A stretch of 64,000 nucleotides of DNA from Diphasiastrum complanatum (taxonomy: Eukaryota; Streptophyta; Lycopodiopsida; Lycopodiales; Lycopodiaceae). The stretch spans positions 34,787,683-34,851,682 of the forward strand of contig CM055101.1 of the NCBI GenBank assembly GCA_029204225.1, in the 5' to 3' direction. Below the pieces are notes generated by a model. It saw only the letters and a list, made by a program, of their open reading frames with translations. It was not told where the DNA came from and did not search any database. Position 1 is the stretch's first letter. Every line of letters begins with the position of its first letter. Shown one piece after another: positions 1 to 9,690 of this stretch. A program made the translations under genes and the position numbers.

Positions 1-669
1 TTGGAGCTAGACACAGTTGGATTTCCAGTTTTGCCACACTATCTCACCTCAGGATTATCTCATGGGCTCCGATTTATTCTGGGCCAGTTTCTAGTGTCCT
101 CACACTAGTTGGGGATTGAGACTGGATGCTTCCAGGGTACCCTACGTGAGGAGCGGTTTTGTCAGTTATGTTCATTATCTATGGTTGAGACAGAGGAGCA
201 TTTCCTTTTCACATGTCCAGTTTACTATGAGATCAGAGGGCGATATCATTGCCTTTTTTGTCAGACACCAGTTACATTACGATCCCTCATCTCATATGAG
301 GACCCTAGATGTGTGGCACTTATGATATGTGAGATGTCCCTCCTGCATCAGGACCTATGTCAGATAGCTCAGCACACTTATCCAGACACACAGTCTCAGA
401 TTACATCCTTCTTCTCTCACCGGAGATCACGTCCTGATGCAGACATGACTGACAACGATTGCGACGACATTCCCAGACCTAGGATGCAGAGACGACGCAT
501 CACCCAACCTCAGGTGGTCACGAGAGTTACATGCCCTACTAGACCTCTTACACAGAGACACACTATACATGCTCCTATTCACAGGAGACGTCAGTGGGCT
601 CCTGCACTTCCTCATGCTACAACTCTCATTACATCCTTCTACAGTGCCAGTACAGACCTGGCATCTTGA
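1..669 (+). pseudogene. LINE (non-LTR retrotransposon) reverse transcriptase C-terminus, broken
   Basis: This is the C-terminal tail of a plant LINE ORF2, which nicks target DNA and reverse-transcribes the element RNA. The frame is open from base 1 except for one TAG at 106-108, just before LGIETGCFQG, the conserved stretch that precedes the terminal zinc-binding domain. A CxxC...H...C zinc-binding motif follows (FCQLC, then EEHFLFTCP), typical of RT zinc-binding domains. The rest of the frame is Arg/Thr/His-rich with no domain I know. The endonuclease and RT core lie outside the window or are lost. The in-frame stop makes it a pseudogene. The family call is firm; activity is ruled out here. 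Confidence 0.8.
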
Positions 670-857
670 CATGGTCACATTTGACTACCATGCAAAGAGA
701 TTATCATTTATGTAGTTATCTTAACTTGTACTAGATGTTTGCTTTTTTCTTTATTACCATTTTTGGAGGCGTTTATACGCTCCACGGTTACCATATACTT
801 GACATGTATTTCCTTAGTCTTATATGCCTTTTGGCATGGAAAAGACATTAATAAAGC
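670..857 (+). repeat. LINE 3' UTR with two hairpins and AATAAA
   Basis: This tail follows the LINE stop codon. It holds a hairpin at 765-783 (GGAGGCGT / ACGCTCC), a perfect 5-bp stem with a TTTT loop at 824-837 (ATGCC-TTTT-GGCAT), and AATAAA at 850-855. The copia homology of the next element starts just beyond, so this is close to the LINE 3' end. Hairpins near LINE 3' ends are known RT recognition sites in some families; that role is inferred here. Confidence 0.6.
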
Positions 858-1900
858 TTTCTTTCTTATCCTAGTTAGATAGTTTCTTACCAACCTCCAT
901 AGGTGTAGCACTGGTTTGCTATCACACATTTTAAAACGATTCCAAATCTCGTTCACGTACTTTGTTTGTGTTAGTGAGATGATGTTACGTCTTTGCCAGA
1001 TTTCCACTCCCAAATAGTAGTTCACTAAACCAAGATCAGTCATATCAAAATTGGAAGATACATCCTTCTTGATTGCACTAATCAAATCATCATCATTACC
1101 TGTGATTATGAGGTCATCTACGTTTAACACAATCAGTGTGATGCTAGCTAGAGTCACTAACAAAGTAGTAAATATTGAAATCTGAAGAAGTGCGTGCCAA
1201 ACCTCTAGATAGGAGATATTCATTGAAGTGGTTGTACCAAGCACATGGTGCTTGTTTCAATCCATATAAGGCCCTCTTTAATTTGCATGCTTTGTTTCCA
1301 TGCCATGTACCACAAAACCACTAGGTTGCTCCATATACACTTCTTCTTCAAGCTTACCATTCAAAAAGCGGACTTCAGTTCCAATTGGTGTAGATTCCAT
1401 CCAAATAATGCCGCTAAGGCAATCACCATGCGAAGCGTGTTCCATTTAGCCACAGGAGCGAAGGTATCTTCGTAATCAATGCCTTTACTTTGTGCATAAC
1501 CCGCATAACCCTTTACTACAAGCCTTGCTTTATGTTTTTCAATAGTTCCATCGGCATTGTACTTAGTCATGTATACCCATTTGTTGCCAATGGGTCTTTA
1601 GCCTTTTGGAAGATCCACCATCTCCCAAGTGTCATGGTGCTTGCATTGTTTTTTGCCATATCTCCTGATTTTTGGCCTCCTCAAAGCAAGAGGGTTCAGT
1701 AGATGAAATAATGTTGCTCATATTAAGCACAAGATTTACTTGAAACATGTCAGGTTCCTTCTTCTCTCTTGTGGAATGTCGTAGCTCTCCCTCCTGGCTA
1801 GATTCGGCAACTTCCCCTTCTTTGTCACTCATGAGCTTAGTGTACCATTTAGGTAGTTTGCATTGAGGTGATTCACTGCGAGGTGAATAAGAATCCCAAG
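858..1900 (-). pseudogene. copia pol fragment (linker, RT, start of RNase H), broken
   Basis: Read on the minus strand from 1900 downward: the integrase-RT linker (KLPKWYTKLMS..., ...SSQEGELRHSTREKK), the RT fingers/palm (KARLVVKGYAQ-like, DYEDTFAPVAK), then the catalytic region, which reads NVDDLIITGNDDDL where the family has YVDD, and DMTDLGLVNYYLGVEIW. It ends in the thumb with PMEVGKKLSN in a shifted frame. There are several frameshifts, and the first catalytic tyrosine is replaced by Asn. The upstream part is missing because the 5' LTR of the next copia element sits directly at 1901, so this fragment is the older one. No LTR of its own is visible. Confidence 0.8.
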
Positions 1901-2162
1901 TGTTAGAAATCAATGATAAACTTCATTGTTATTGTTCACGATGTACATTAATGTTGACAGTTATGACCAACTGTCATAAGCCGTAGGCTAGTCTATTAGT
2001 CTACTCATAGGTTTTCTCTCTCTATCAGGGTTCAGGGTTTATTTGTACATTTCACATTCTGTAGAAGTTAGAGTGATAGTGTGATAGTGCGTGTTCTTCT
2101 TTCACCTTCTTGTGGTGATTTCTTATGGTGAATGCTTGATGTTGCATATCTAATTCTTGACA
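1901..2162 (+). repeat. 5' LTR of copia element 1
   Basis: A 262-bp stretch begins TGTTAGAAAT at the exact point where the minus-strand copia homology stops and ends TTCTTGACA directly before a primer-binding site. TG...CA ends fit an LTR. No second copy is in the window, so the left edge rests on the homology break and the TG. Confidence 0.65.
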
Positions 2163-2174
2163 TGATATCAGAGT
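2163..2174 (+). promoter_or_regulatory. primer-binding site (initiator Met tRNA), degraded
   Basis: TGATATCAGAGT lies immediately after the LTR. It differs from the plant consensus TGGTATCAGAGC at two positions. It marks the start of the internal region of copia element 1. Confidence 0.7.
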
Positions 2175-2351
2175 AGCGATAATCCTCCATGCCTGATCAG
2201 TGGATACAGCTTGTCACAGGCTCCGCAATGAAGTGAGAAAGTCTTTCACGAGAGGTGAAAGCTTGGAGAGACAAAAACGGCTGGAAGAAATCCTTCTTTG
2301 GTGTATTTTGCAGGTTTGGAGCTCAGAATCATCAGTGGAGAACAAAGACAC

Positions 2352-2557
2352 AGTCCCGGGAGGCATTAGAAAGGCTAGGATAGCATCAGACAAATTGAAA
2401 ATCTGTTGAGTGGGGAGATTTTTTACAATACTTTCTAGTTGTTGTGAAAAGCATAGTCCCGGAGGCATCAGAAAGGCCAAGGAGTATCAGACAGATTGAA
2501 AATCTGTTGAGTGGGGAGAGATTTTTACAATACTTTCTAGTTGTTGTGAAAAGTGCC
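2352..2557 (+). repeat. two-copy tandem repeat (period about 103 bp) in the copia leader
   Basis: The stretch starting AGTCCCGG, running through AAAATCTGTTGAGTGGGGAG and ending TAGTTGTTGTGAAAAG, occurs twice in direct succession with small differences. It lies in the untranslated leader between primer site and gag. No function is evident. Confidence 0.8.
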
Positions 2558-2591
2558 ATTTATGTGAGAGGTTTGCCAATAAATCTCTCAT

Positions 2592-3104
2592 TTGACTATC
2601 TGGAGTATCGCAAATCACACTAGACAATGTTTAGTACTGCCATTCAGAGTTAGGAGGCTTCATACTTTTCACATTACTGATCTCTGTCTTTTGAACGATC
2701 ACACATTTCGAAATCTTTGCAAAGAAGGAAATATCCTCACACATTTCCCTCTGGAAGTTCTTATATTCCCTCTACTTTTCATCTTTTCTGTACCAATATC
2801 GGATCGACGCGCAAGACGTAAGAAAAATCTTGAACACAAGTACATCTGCGCGTCGTACAGATATAGCATATACGTACCAATATCGGATCCACACGCCAAA
2901 GGTAAAGAGAATACTGAGCAGTCGTACATCCGCGCGTCATACCGATATCACATACCCATACCAATATCGGATCCACGCGCGCGAGCTAAAGAGAATTCCG
3001 AGCAGTCATGCACCCGTGCGTCGTACCAATATCAGGTGTACAACCAAAAATTTACAGTTTTTTGGTGTGATAAATTTTGTGATCCAGAGTCATCTATCCA
3101 GTAA
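2592..3104 (+). other. open frame without ATG over a triple 84-bp repeat, stop overlapping gag ATG
   Basis: A 170-codon open frame runs through the end of the copia leader. It starts at a TTG and contains no ATG, so ordinary initiation is not supported. Its stop overlaps the gag start in the sequence TAATG (stop 3102-3104, gag ATG 3104-3106). The distal half is three 28-residue repeats beginning PISD (SVPISDRRARRKKN, then PISDPHAKGKEN, then PISDPRARAKEN). Other frames are also open across the repeat, which argues that openness partly reflects repeat composition. I do not recognise a family. Confidence 0.35.
2792..3043 (+). repeat. triple tandem repeat, exact period 84 bp
   Basis: Three units begin ACCAATATCGGAT at 2792, 2876 and 2960. 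The spacing is exactly 84 bp both times, a multiple of three. Each unit contains a CGCG-bearing segment and ends with a GATATC- or AATATC-like motif. The units have drifted from each other but kept their length. Confidence 0.9.
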
Positions 3105-5061
3105 TGGCAACTCTAAGCAAGAGTGTCCTTAATGAGTCAAGCAAATTGGAAGATGTCGGCAACTATGCAGTTTGGAAATTCAAACTAAAGAACATTTTGA
3201 TGGAAAAAGAGCTATGGGAAATCGTGACAGGTAAAGAGACAAGGCCAGTGATTGAAGAAGATCAGCGGAAATTTGATAGGAGAAAACGGAAAGCCCAAAA
3301 TGTCATCAACTTATCAGTTAGAGATGCAATTATTCCCTATATTTTAGATTTAGAAGGACCAAAAGAAACGTGGGATACATTGAAGGCATTGTTTGAAACG
3401 ACAAATACATCTCGAATACTATTTCTAAAGACAAAGTTGCATACATTGTGGATGGATGATAGTGCAACTATTGTCGATCACATACTGAAGATCAAAGAGA
3501 TCCGTGACCAATTAGCAGCAGTTGGAGAGCGAGTACAAGATCGTGAGATTGTGCAATTGACATTGAATAGTCGAAGTGAGTCACATCAGATGTTTGTGAT
3601 GAGTATAGCCACAAGAGAAAATCTTCCAACCTATGAACTAGGTGGATTGCTTTTGTAAGAAGAGCAACGTCAAGAGAACTTGAATCATCGTAACAGGAGC
3701 TATGATCAAGCTCTTGCAGTTAGAGGACGAGGTGGAAGATTTGGCCGTGGAAGGTATCAATCGAGAAGAGGAAACTCAAGTCGGGGATCATTTCAACAAT
3801 TTCATGAGCAAGTCAATGATAGTTCGAATCGAGACAATTGGAATCAAGGCCGAGGCCAAGGACACGGCTATTCAAGACAAAATAAACTTGGAAATTGTAG
3901 GTACTGCAACAAATCTAGCCACTAGGAGTGTGAATGCTTCAAGAAACAAAAGGAGATGGAACAAAGAAAAGACACTGTGGCAAGCGGGAAATTATACTGA
4001 TCAACATCAATTCCATGACTATTATTATGAAAATAATTATACTGATCAACATCAATACGATGATGATCAATATGAAGATGATACAGGTGAGAGTTCAAAA
4101 TTGTTCATTACAGGATTAATGACAAGTGATGAAGACAAGAATACCTGGTACATTGATAGTGGTGCATCCAATCACATGACTTCAAGGAAAGAGTGGTTTT
4201 CCAAACTCAAGGAAACTAACAATGGTGATGAAGTTGGACAAGCTGATGGCAAATTGCTATTTGTTAAAGGAGTTGGAGTGGTACCAATGAAGTTAGCCAG
4301 CGGGAAGATAAAATAGATAAGCAATGTGCAATATGTACCTAGCTTAGCTAACAATCTACTATCTGTTGGGACGATGGCTGATCAACAACTCAAGGTTGAG
4401 TTTGACAGTGACAAATGTCTCATCAAGGATATTAAGAATCACTACAAAGTGATTGCTACAGGAGCTAGAGTCAACGAGAATCGACTCTACAAATTGAATA
4501 TGAGATCTTTTACTCAAACTATGGTAAGCATTGTTGATAGTCGAAGTGACCTTTGGCATCAAAGGTTTGGTCATATTAGTGCTCAAATCTTGTAAATCCT
4601 TAAAAGAGGTAATCTAGTTGTTGGATTGCCTGATATCTCTTTTGAAGGAAAAATTTGTGAGGGTTGCATTTTGGGAAAACAACATAGAGAGAGATTTCCC
4701 AAAGATGGAGCAAGAAGAGCCAATGGCATTCTTGATCTTGTTCATAGTGATTTGTGTGGACCAATACAAACTAAGTCCATTAGTGGTTGTTAGTATTTCA
4801 TCACATTTATTGATGATTATAGTAGATATATCTGGATTTATTTCATAAGCAAGAAATCTAATGCTTTTGCGAAGTTTAGAGAGTTCAAGGCTCTAGTTGA
4901 AAAACAAACAGGTTGTTATATTAAGACCCTCAGATCAAATGGTGGCGGTGAGTATTTTTCAACAGAGTTTATAAATTTTTGCAAGGATCAGGGGATCAAG
5001 AGACAAACTACTACACCCTATTCACCACAACAGAATGGAGTTGCAGAACGGAAAAATAGAT
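3104..5061 (+). pseudogene. copia element 1 gag-protease-integrase, broken and truncated
   Basis: Gag starts at the ATG at 3104 (MATLSKSVLNESSKLEDVGN, then YAVWKFKLKNILMEKELW), a UBN2-type copia gag that packages element RNA. After a stop near 3657 come an Arg/Gly-rich stretch, a zinc knuckle (CRYCNKSSH) and an unusual Asp/Tyr/His-rich insert near 4000-4090. Protease follows (WYIDSGASNHM at about 4147), then the GAG-pre-integrase region (DLWHQRFGH), then the integrase core with its first Asp (VHSDLCGP) and second motif (RSNGGGEY, Asp replaced by Asn), ending at NGVAERKNR. There are stops at about 4315 and 4593 and frame changes after. At 5061 it passes abruptly into gypsy sequence. RT and RNase H are gone. 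Gag is similar to that at 28370. Confidence 0.85.
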
Positions 5062-5345
5062 CCAACTGGAGATATAACATCAATTGGACCCAACTCCACA
5101 ATATGGAAACTCGTTTTAAGAGTATAATCCTCCATTTGTAATTTCACCACTGGGGTAATGTTATTACAAGGAATGGTTACTCCATTGGCAATCTGGACTC
5201 TCATCTTATCACAAAAATCCAAAGATGCTAATCCACAGCTTCGTAACGACCTACTATTAAAAAAGTTATGCATACTACCACTATCTATTAAGCAAAATAC
5301 TTTCCTTCCATTAATTAATGCTTGCACACGGAAGGTTTTGTTATA
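5062..5345 (-). pseudogene. gypsy retropepsin fragment, inverted relative to its pol
   Basis: On the minus strand this reads TFRVQALINGRKVFCLIDSG followed by SMHNFFNSR, the Ty3/gypsy aspartic protease motif (DSGS..NF), then the beta-strand part of the fold (VQIANG..., KLQMEDYTL). It is open for about 100 codons. The RT/integrase of a gypsy element lies just to the right on the opposite strand, so this is either an inverted piece of that element or a separate fragment. It directly abuts the truncated copia integrase on the left. Confidence 0.75.
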
Positions 5346-5483
5346 ATGGGATCCATTGAAAGCATTTAAAGATATGCTTAGTAGTCAACTTCCTGATCCC
5401 TCCTAATGGATCTTTCCTGCTATCCATGGTCCGATTGATGGTTTGGTGATTCCAAAAGATAATAATTTATTTATTTATTTATT

Positions 5484-7500
5484 TTCTATTCTTCAAAGAG
5501 GGAATCAAGGTGGACCAAAAGAAGATTGAGGCAATCAAGAATTGGAATTCACCTAACAACATCAGAGAATTGAGAGGATTCCTGGGTTTAGAATCTTATT
5601 ATAGAAGATTCATTCGGGACTTCTCAAAAGTAGCAGCACCGCTTACCCATCTTCTGAGAAAGGACAAGTTTGAGTGGAATGAGAAAACTCAGATGGCCTT
5701 TGAAGTGACAAGCAGAAGAGATGGTTATCACAGGTTCAATCTTATGATTTTAACATTGAATATCTAAAAGAAAAAGACAATGTGGTTGCAGATGCATTAT
5801 CGAGAATATGGTCTTTGCAGATGAATGCATCATCGGAATCTACAGAGGAATATGTGGCATACTTGGCAGAACACCAAAACAAAATTTTGGATCATCCTCT
5901 AACGGAAGAGCATAGAATGTTGTGGTCAAATTTGAGATTTGGCACAATCTCCGCAATAACTGCATTGAGTGCAGATTGGATAAAAGACATCCAAGCGGAA
6001 TATATGGAGGATCCAGATTTGAAGGATATTTGGGGGGAAACTCAAGCTTCTAACTTAGATGTTCATCCCCATTGTAGGAAACAAGGACAAATATTGCTGT
6101 ATGACAATTCTAGAGTTGTGCTTGCTCCTAAATCTAAGTTCATTCTGCAGGTGTTATATGAGCTACACTCATCTCCCAATGCTGGGCATAGTGGAATTTT
6201 GAAGACATATCAAACCATCCGCAAGCTATTCAAATGGGCTGGTATGAAGAAAGCTATATACATGTACGTGCAAGAATGTATTCCTTGTCAAGTAAATAAG
6301 GTGGAACATGTTAAGCAACCAGGTTTATTGCATCCGCTATCCATTCCCACGCAACGTTGGACGAGTATTAGCATGGATTTTATACCTTCCTTGCCAACAA
6401 CAACTGGGAGATATGATGGTATCTATGTGGTGGTGGATCGGCTTACAAAATATGCACATCTCCTACCTTATAAAACTACTGATAGTGCAGCCCAACTAGC
6501 ACAAATATTCTTGAAGAATGTCTTCAAGCTACACGACATACCAAAAGAGATAGTGAGTGACAGAGATAGTAGATTTATTTCCACTTTCTGGAAGGTCTTA
6601 ATGGACAAGTTGGGCACTAAATTGTGCTTAAGTACATCATTTCATCCAGAAACTGATGGGCAAACAGAAAGGGTTAAACAATGGTTGGAGTGTTATTTGC
6701 GACATTTTGTTTCAGATCATCAGACAAAGTGGGTCGACTGGTTGTATTTTGCCGAATTTTGTTATAATAGCACTCCACATGTGTCAATCAGTATGACATC
6801 GTTCTTTGCATTATATGGCCATGAACCATTACAACCCATTAGTGCAGATTTGTCAGAGGTTGTAGTTCCGGCAGTGGTGGACCAGGTTCAGCACATGAAT
6901 GATATTTTGAGAGCCAATCGAGAGCACATTAAAGCAGCTCAGAGACGAATGAAGCAATATGCTGATCAAAAATGGACTTTTCATGATTTTGCTGAAGGGG
7001 ATTATGTATATTTAAGGTTACAACCTTATAGATACACTAAGCTGAAGAAGACTCAAAGCAAAAAGTTGGCTCCCAGATTCTATGGACCCTTCAAAATTGT
7101 GAAGAAGCTTGGGGAGCTGAATTACGAACTGGATCTACCATTAACAACCCCAATATGCATCGTGTATTCCATGTATCTCTTCTAAAGAGGAGTTTGGGAG
7201 AACACTTATCTGCAACTGTTACTCTACCATCGTTGGATCATGAGGGTCATATGGTTCTGGAACCAGCCAAAATCGTTGGATATCGGGACAAGGTTTTGTG
7301 AAATGGGAAGTTAATCAAGGAATATCTAATTCATTGAAAGAATCTTCCCGATGAAGACAATTCTTGGGTCAACAGCTCCTTCATTCAAAAGTGGCCACGG
7401 CTATTACCATGAAGCTGTTGGAAATGACATTCTCCATCGATACAATTTGAAATGTGTCCCTAGAGCTATTAGGCATATGCCTTCATTTTTTAGGACAAAA
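5484..7500 (+). pseudogene. Ty3/gypsy chromovirus pol: RT thumb, RNase H end, integrase, chromodomain
   Basis: Read left to right: the end of RT and connection (KIEAIKNWNSPNNIRELRGF, LGLESYYRRFI), then a jump near 5705 directly to the last part of RNase H (EKDNVVADALSR), so most of RNase H is deleted. The integrase follows in a 467-codon open frame: the H2C2 zinc finger (LHSSPNAGHSG...CIPCQVNK), the D,D,E core (SMDFIPSLP; VSDRDSRF; the E-region as HPETDGQTERV) and the C-terminal domain (LAPRFYGPFKIVKKLG). A one-base frameshift near 7143 separates the rest, a chromodomain remnant ending near 7415 (KIVGYRDKVL; LIKEY; DEDNSW) that contains a stop. Chromodomains steer insertion into marked chromatin. 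N-terminal gag and most of RT are absent. Confidence 0.85.
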
Positions 7501-7509
7501 ATGTTTAAG

Positions 7510-7518
7510 TAAGGGGAG
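7510..7518 (+). promoter_or_regulatory. polypurine tract of the gypsy element
   Basis: TAAGGGGAG sits immediately before the LTR start TGTCATGTAC, where plus-strand synthesis would be primed. Confidence 0.7.
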
Positions 7519-8065
7519 TGTCATGTACTTTTAGTACATCCATGCTTATCAATGCATCAGAATATCCATTGTAAGCTTTGTAGGCCCAAAAGGAGCTATT
7601 AGCCTTAAGAACAAGGCGGTTCTCTCTTTAGGCCCTTCCAAAGTAATAAATAAGGATAATAGGCCACTAAAGGCCCAATGTAGACTAAATAATGCTTAAC
7701 AAGGGTTAAATATTTTACAAGATAATTATGTTAAGTTAAGTAAGAGCATTGTCTATAACTAGGCAAGAGACATCAATTTGTGGATCTTTTTGGCTCATTT
7801 GCAAGTGAGAGCTTCTAGCTTCCTTGTGAATGTGAGCCATAGAGATTTCCATTTCTAGGTCTCATGTGCCCTATCTACGTGAATCCATGCTCATTTACAT
7901 TGCTTTGTACTCTTTCTTTCATTGATAATGTGATTCCATTGAGATCTCCATGTTTCTAGCTTTCTATTGATATGCCATCATGATCGTCTTGTACTTTTCT
8001 TGCTTCTAGCTTTACTTCATCATCCAATTAAGTAATTGCTATTTGCTTAGATTTGGCTCATGACA
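7519..8065 (+). repeat. gypsy LTR, forward copy
   Basis: A 547-bp LTR begins TGTCATGTACTTTTAGTACA after the polypurine tract and ends GGCTCATGACA. The first five and last five bases form an inverted repeat (TGTCA/TGACA). It is the 3' LTR of the gypsy pol to its left, yet it is followed by a primer-binding site, which belongs after a 5' LTR. Two inverted copies lie just downstream. Confidence 0.85.
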
Positions 8066-8070
8066 TTTCT

Positions 8071-8082
8071 TGGTATCAGAGC
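8071..8082 (+). promoter_or_regulatory. primer-binding site (initiator Met tRNA)
   Basis: TGGTATCAGAGC is a perfect match to the plant initiator-Met site, 5 bp after the LTR end. No gag follows; the sequence turns directly into inverted LTR. Confidence 0.85.
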
Positions 8083-8409
8083 AAGAAAAGTACCAAAGCA
8101 TTCAAGATAGCATATCCATAGAAAGCTAGAAACAATGAGATCTCAATGGAATCACCGTTAGTAATGAAAGAAAGAGTACAATCAACGTAAATGAGCATGG
8201 ATTCATGTAGATAGGGCACATGAGACCTAGCAATGGAAATCTCTATGGCTCACATTCACAAGGAAGCTAGAAGCTCTCACTTGCAAATGAGCCAAAAAAT
8301 CCACAAATTGATGTCTCTTGCCTAGTTATAGACAATGCTCTTACTTAACTTAACATAACTATCTTGTAAAATAGTTAACCCTTGTTAAGCATTATTTAGT
8401 CTACAATGG
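8083..8409 (-). repeat. gypsy LTR, inverted partial copy 1
   Basis: This is the reverse complement of the middle of the forward LTR, with many identical blocks (for example GAGATCTCAATGGAATCAC read on the plus strand matches the complement of GTGATTCCATTGAGATCTC). It lacks both LTR ends and stops at ...TAGTCTACAATGGA, where inverted copy 2 begins. Confidence 0.85.
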
Positions 8410-8410
8410 A

Positions 8411-8906
8411 AGTAAATCTAAGAGCAAGAAAAGTACAAAGCATTCAAGATAGCATATCCATAGAAAGCTAGAAACAATGAGATCTCAATGGAATCACATT
8501 AGCAATGAAAGAAAGAGTACAATCAATGTAAATGAGCATGGATTCATGTAGATAGGGCACATGAGACCTAGCAATGGAAATCCCTATGGCTCACATTCAC
8601 AAGGAAGCTAGAAGCTCTCACTTGCAAATGAGCCAAAAGATCTACAAATTGATGTCTCTTGCCTAGTTATAGACAATGCTCTTACTTAACTTAACATAAC
8701 TATCTTGTAAGATAGTTAACTCTTGTTAAGCATTATTTAGTCTACATTGGGCCTTTAGTGGCCTATTATCCTTATTTATTACTTTGGAAGGGCCTAAAGA
8801 GAGAACCGCCTTGTTCTTAAGGCTAATAGCTCCTTTTGGGCCTACAAAGCTTACAATGGATATTCTGATACATTGATAATCATGGATGTACTAAAAGTAC
8901 ATGACA
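8411..8906 (-). repeat. gypsy LTR, inverted copy 2, with true terminal end
   Basis: This is a second inverted LTR copy in tandem with copy 1. It lacks only the outermost bases of the LTR 3' end and runs to the genuine LTR start, ending TGTACTAAAAGTACATGACA on the plus strand. It is more similar to copy 1 than to the forward LTR. Confidence 0.85.
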
Positions 8907-9690
8907 AGAATGATGTCCATGAAGGATCTTTCACCACCTCTTAAAGGATCCCTTACAAGATGTTCCACAAATGTGTCTATATACATGTAGCACACTCTAA
9001 AACTATACATCATGCCAAGCCATGGATTCCAAGGCATTTTGTGCACTTGAAGATACATCAATTAAACTATTAAGTGCATACATATTGTTGCCAAAGACAA
9101 CTTGCCTTGTTTGATCCATATGATTGAGCCTAGATGGCTCCATCTTGATACTCATGGTTCTTCTTGGAGTCCTCGAGTCTTGAGCTTGATCCTCCACTTG
9201 ACTTGACCCCAAACCATCAATTTGAATAAGGTGTTGATCCAAAGGTTCTTCTTCAAGTTTACAAATCTTCCACTCTTGAAAAATCACATTTCCACCATTG
9301 ACAAATTCTTTGGTTGAAAACAAGTAGATTCTACAATCTCTACTTGAAGAGCAAAACACTACCATTATTCCTATCATTGAAATGCACAAAGCATGTGGAC
9401 ACAAAGATTTTTAAAGAAAATGATGTTTCATCTTTTATGACTCTATTCAAACTATTACAAAAATAGTTATCCAATGAAATTGCTTTATCAACAACAAATG
9501 TAGATTTCAAAGCAACCCATTTCATTGTCTTGTCATACAAAGTAATAAACACCATGAATCTTAAAGGTAAGAAACAAGTCACCTCATGTCTACTACTACT
9601 TTTCAAAAAGTATTCAAAGATAGTAGACTCTCCAATGCTCACCACCCTTGCAAGATGCACACTTGAATGGACAATTTGCATGCAATTTGA
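8907..9690 (-). pseudogene. copia integrase C-terminus and linker fragment
   Basis: On the minus strand, across frameshifts, it reads SLKIFVSTCFVHFNDRN (the copia integrase C-terminal 'vFGC.cFvh' region), then IYLFSTKEFVNGGNVIFQE (the usual 'S.DV.F.E'), the acidic linker, PSRLNHMDQTRQVVFGNNMY, and ALNSLIDVSSSAQNALESMA with WHDV and a stop. A further 95 bp follow before the LTR palindrome. The IN-RT linker ends early and RT is missing. The segment from ALNSL to about 85 bp past the stop recurs on the plus strand at 30120-30268. The N-terminal part (about 9500-9690) is coding-like but I could not place it. Confidence 0.65.

Noticed and set aside
2792-3043. CRISPR-like regular repeat
   Set aside because: Units are contiguous 84-bp tandem copies without unique spacers, in a plant retroelement leader.
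5782-7185. Functional host gene of 467 codons
   Set aside because: It is gypsy integrase with flanking RNase H and chromodomain remnants, and is frameshifted.
8907-9690. The LTR at 8411-8906 as the 3' LTR of the minus-strand copia fragment
   Set aside because: No polypurine tract precedes it, and the same LTR clearly belongs to the gypsy element at 5484-7518.
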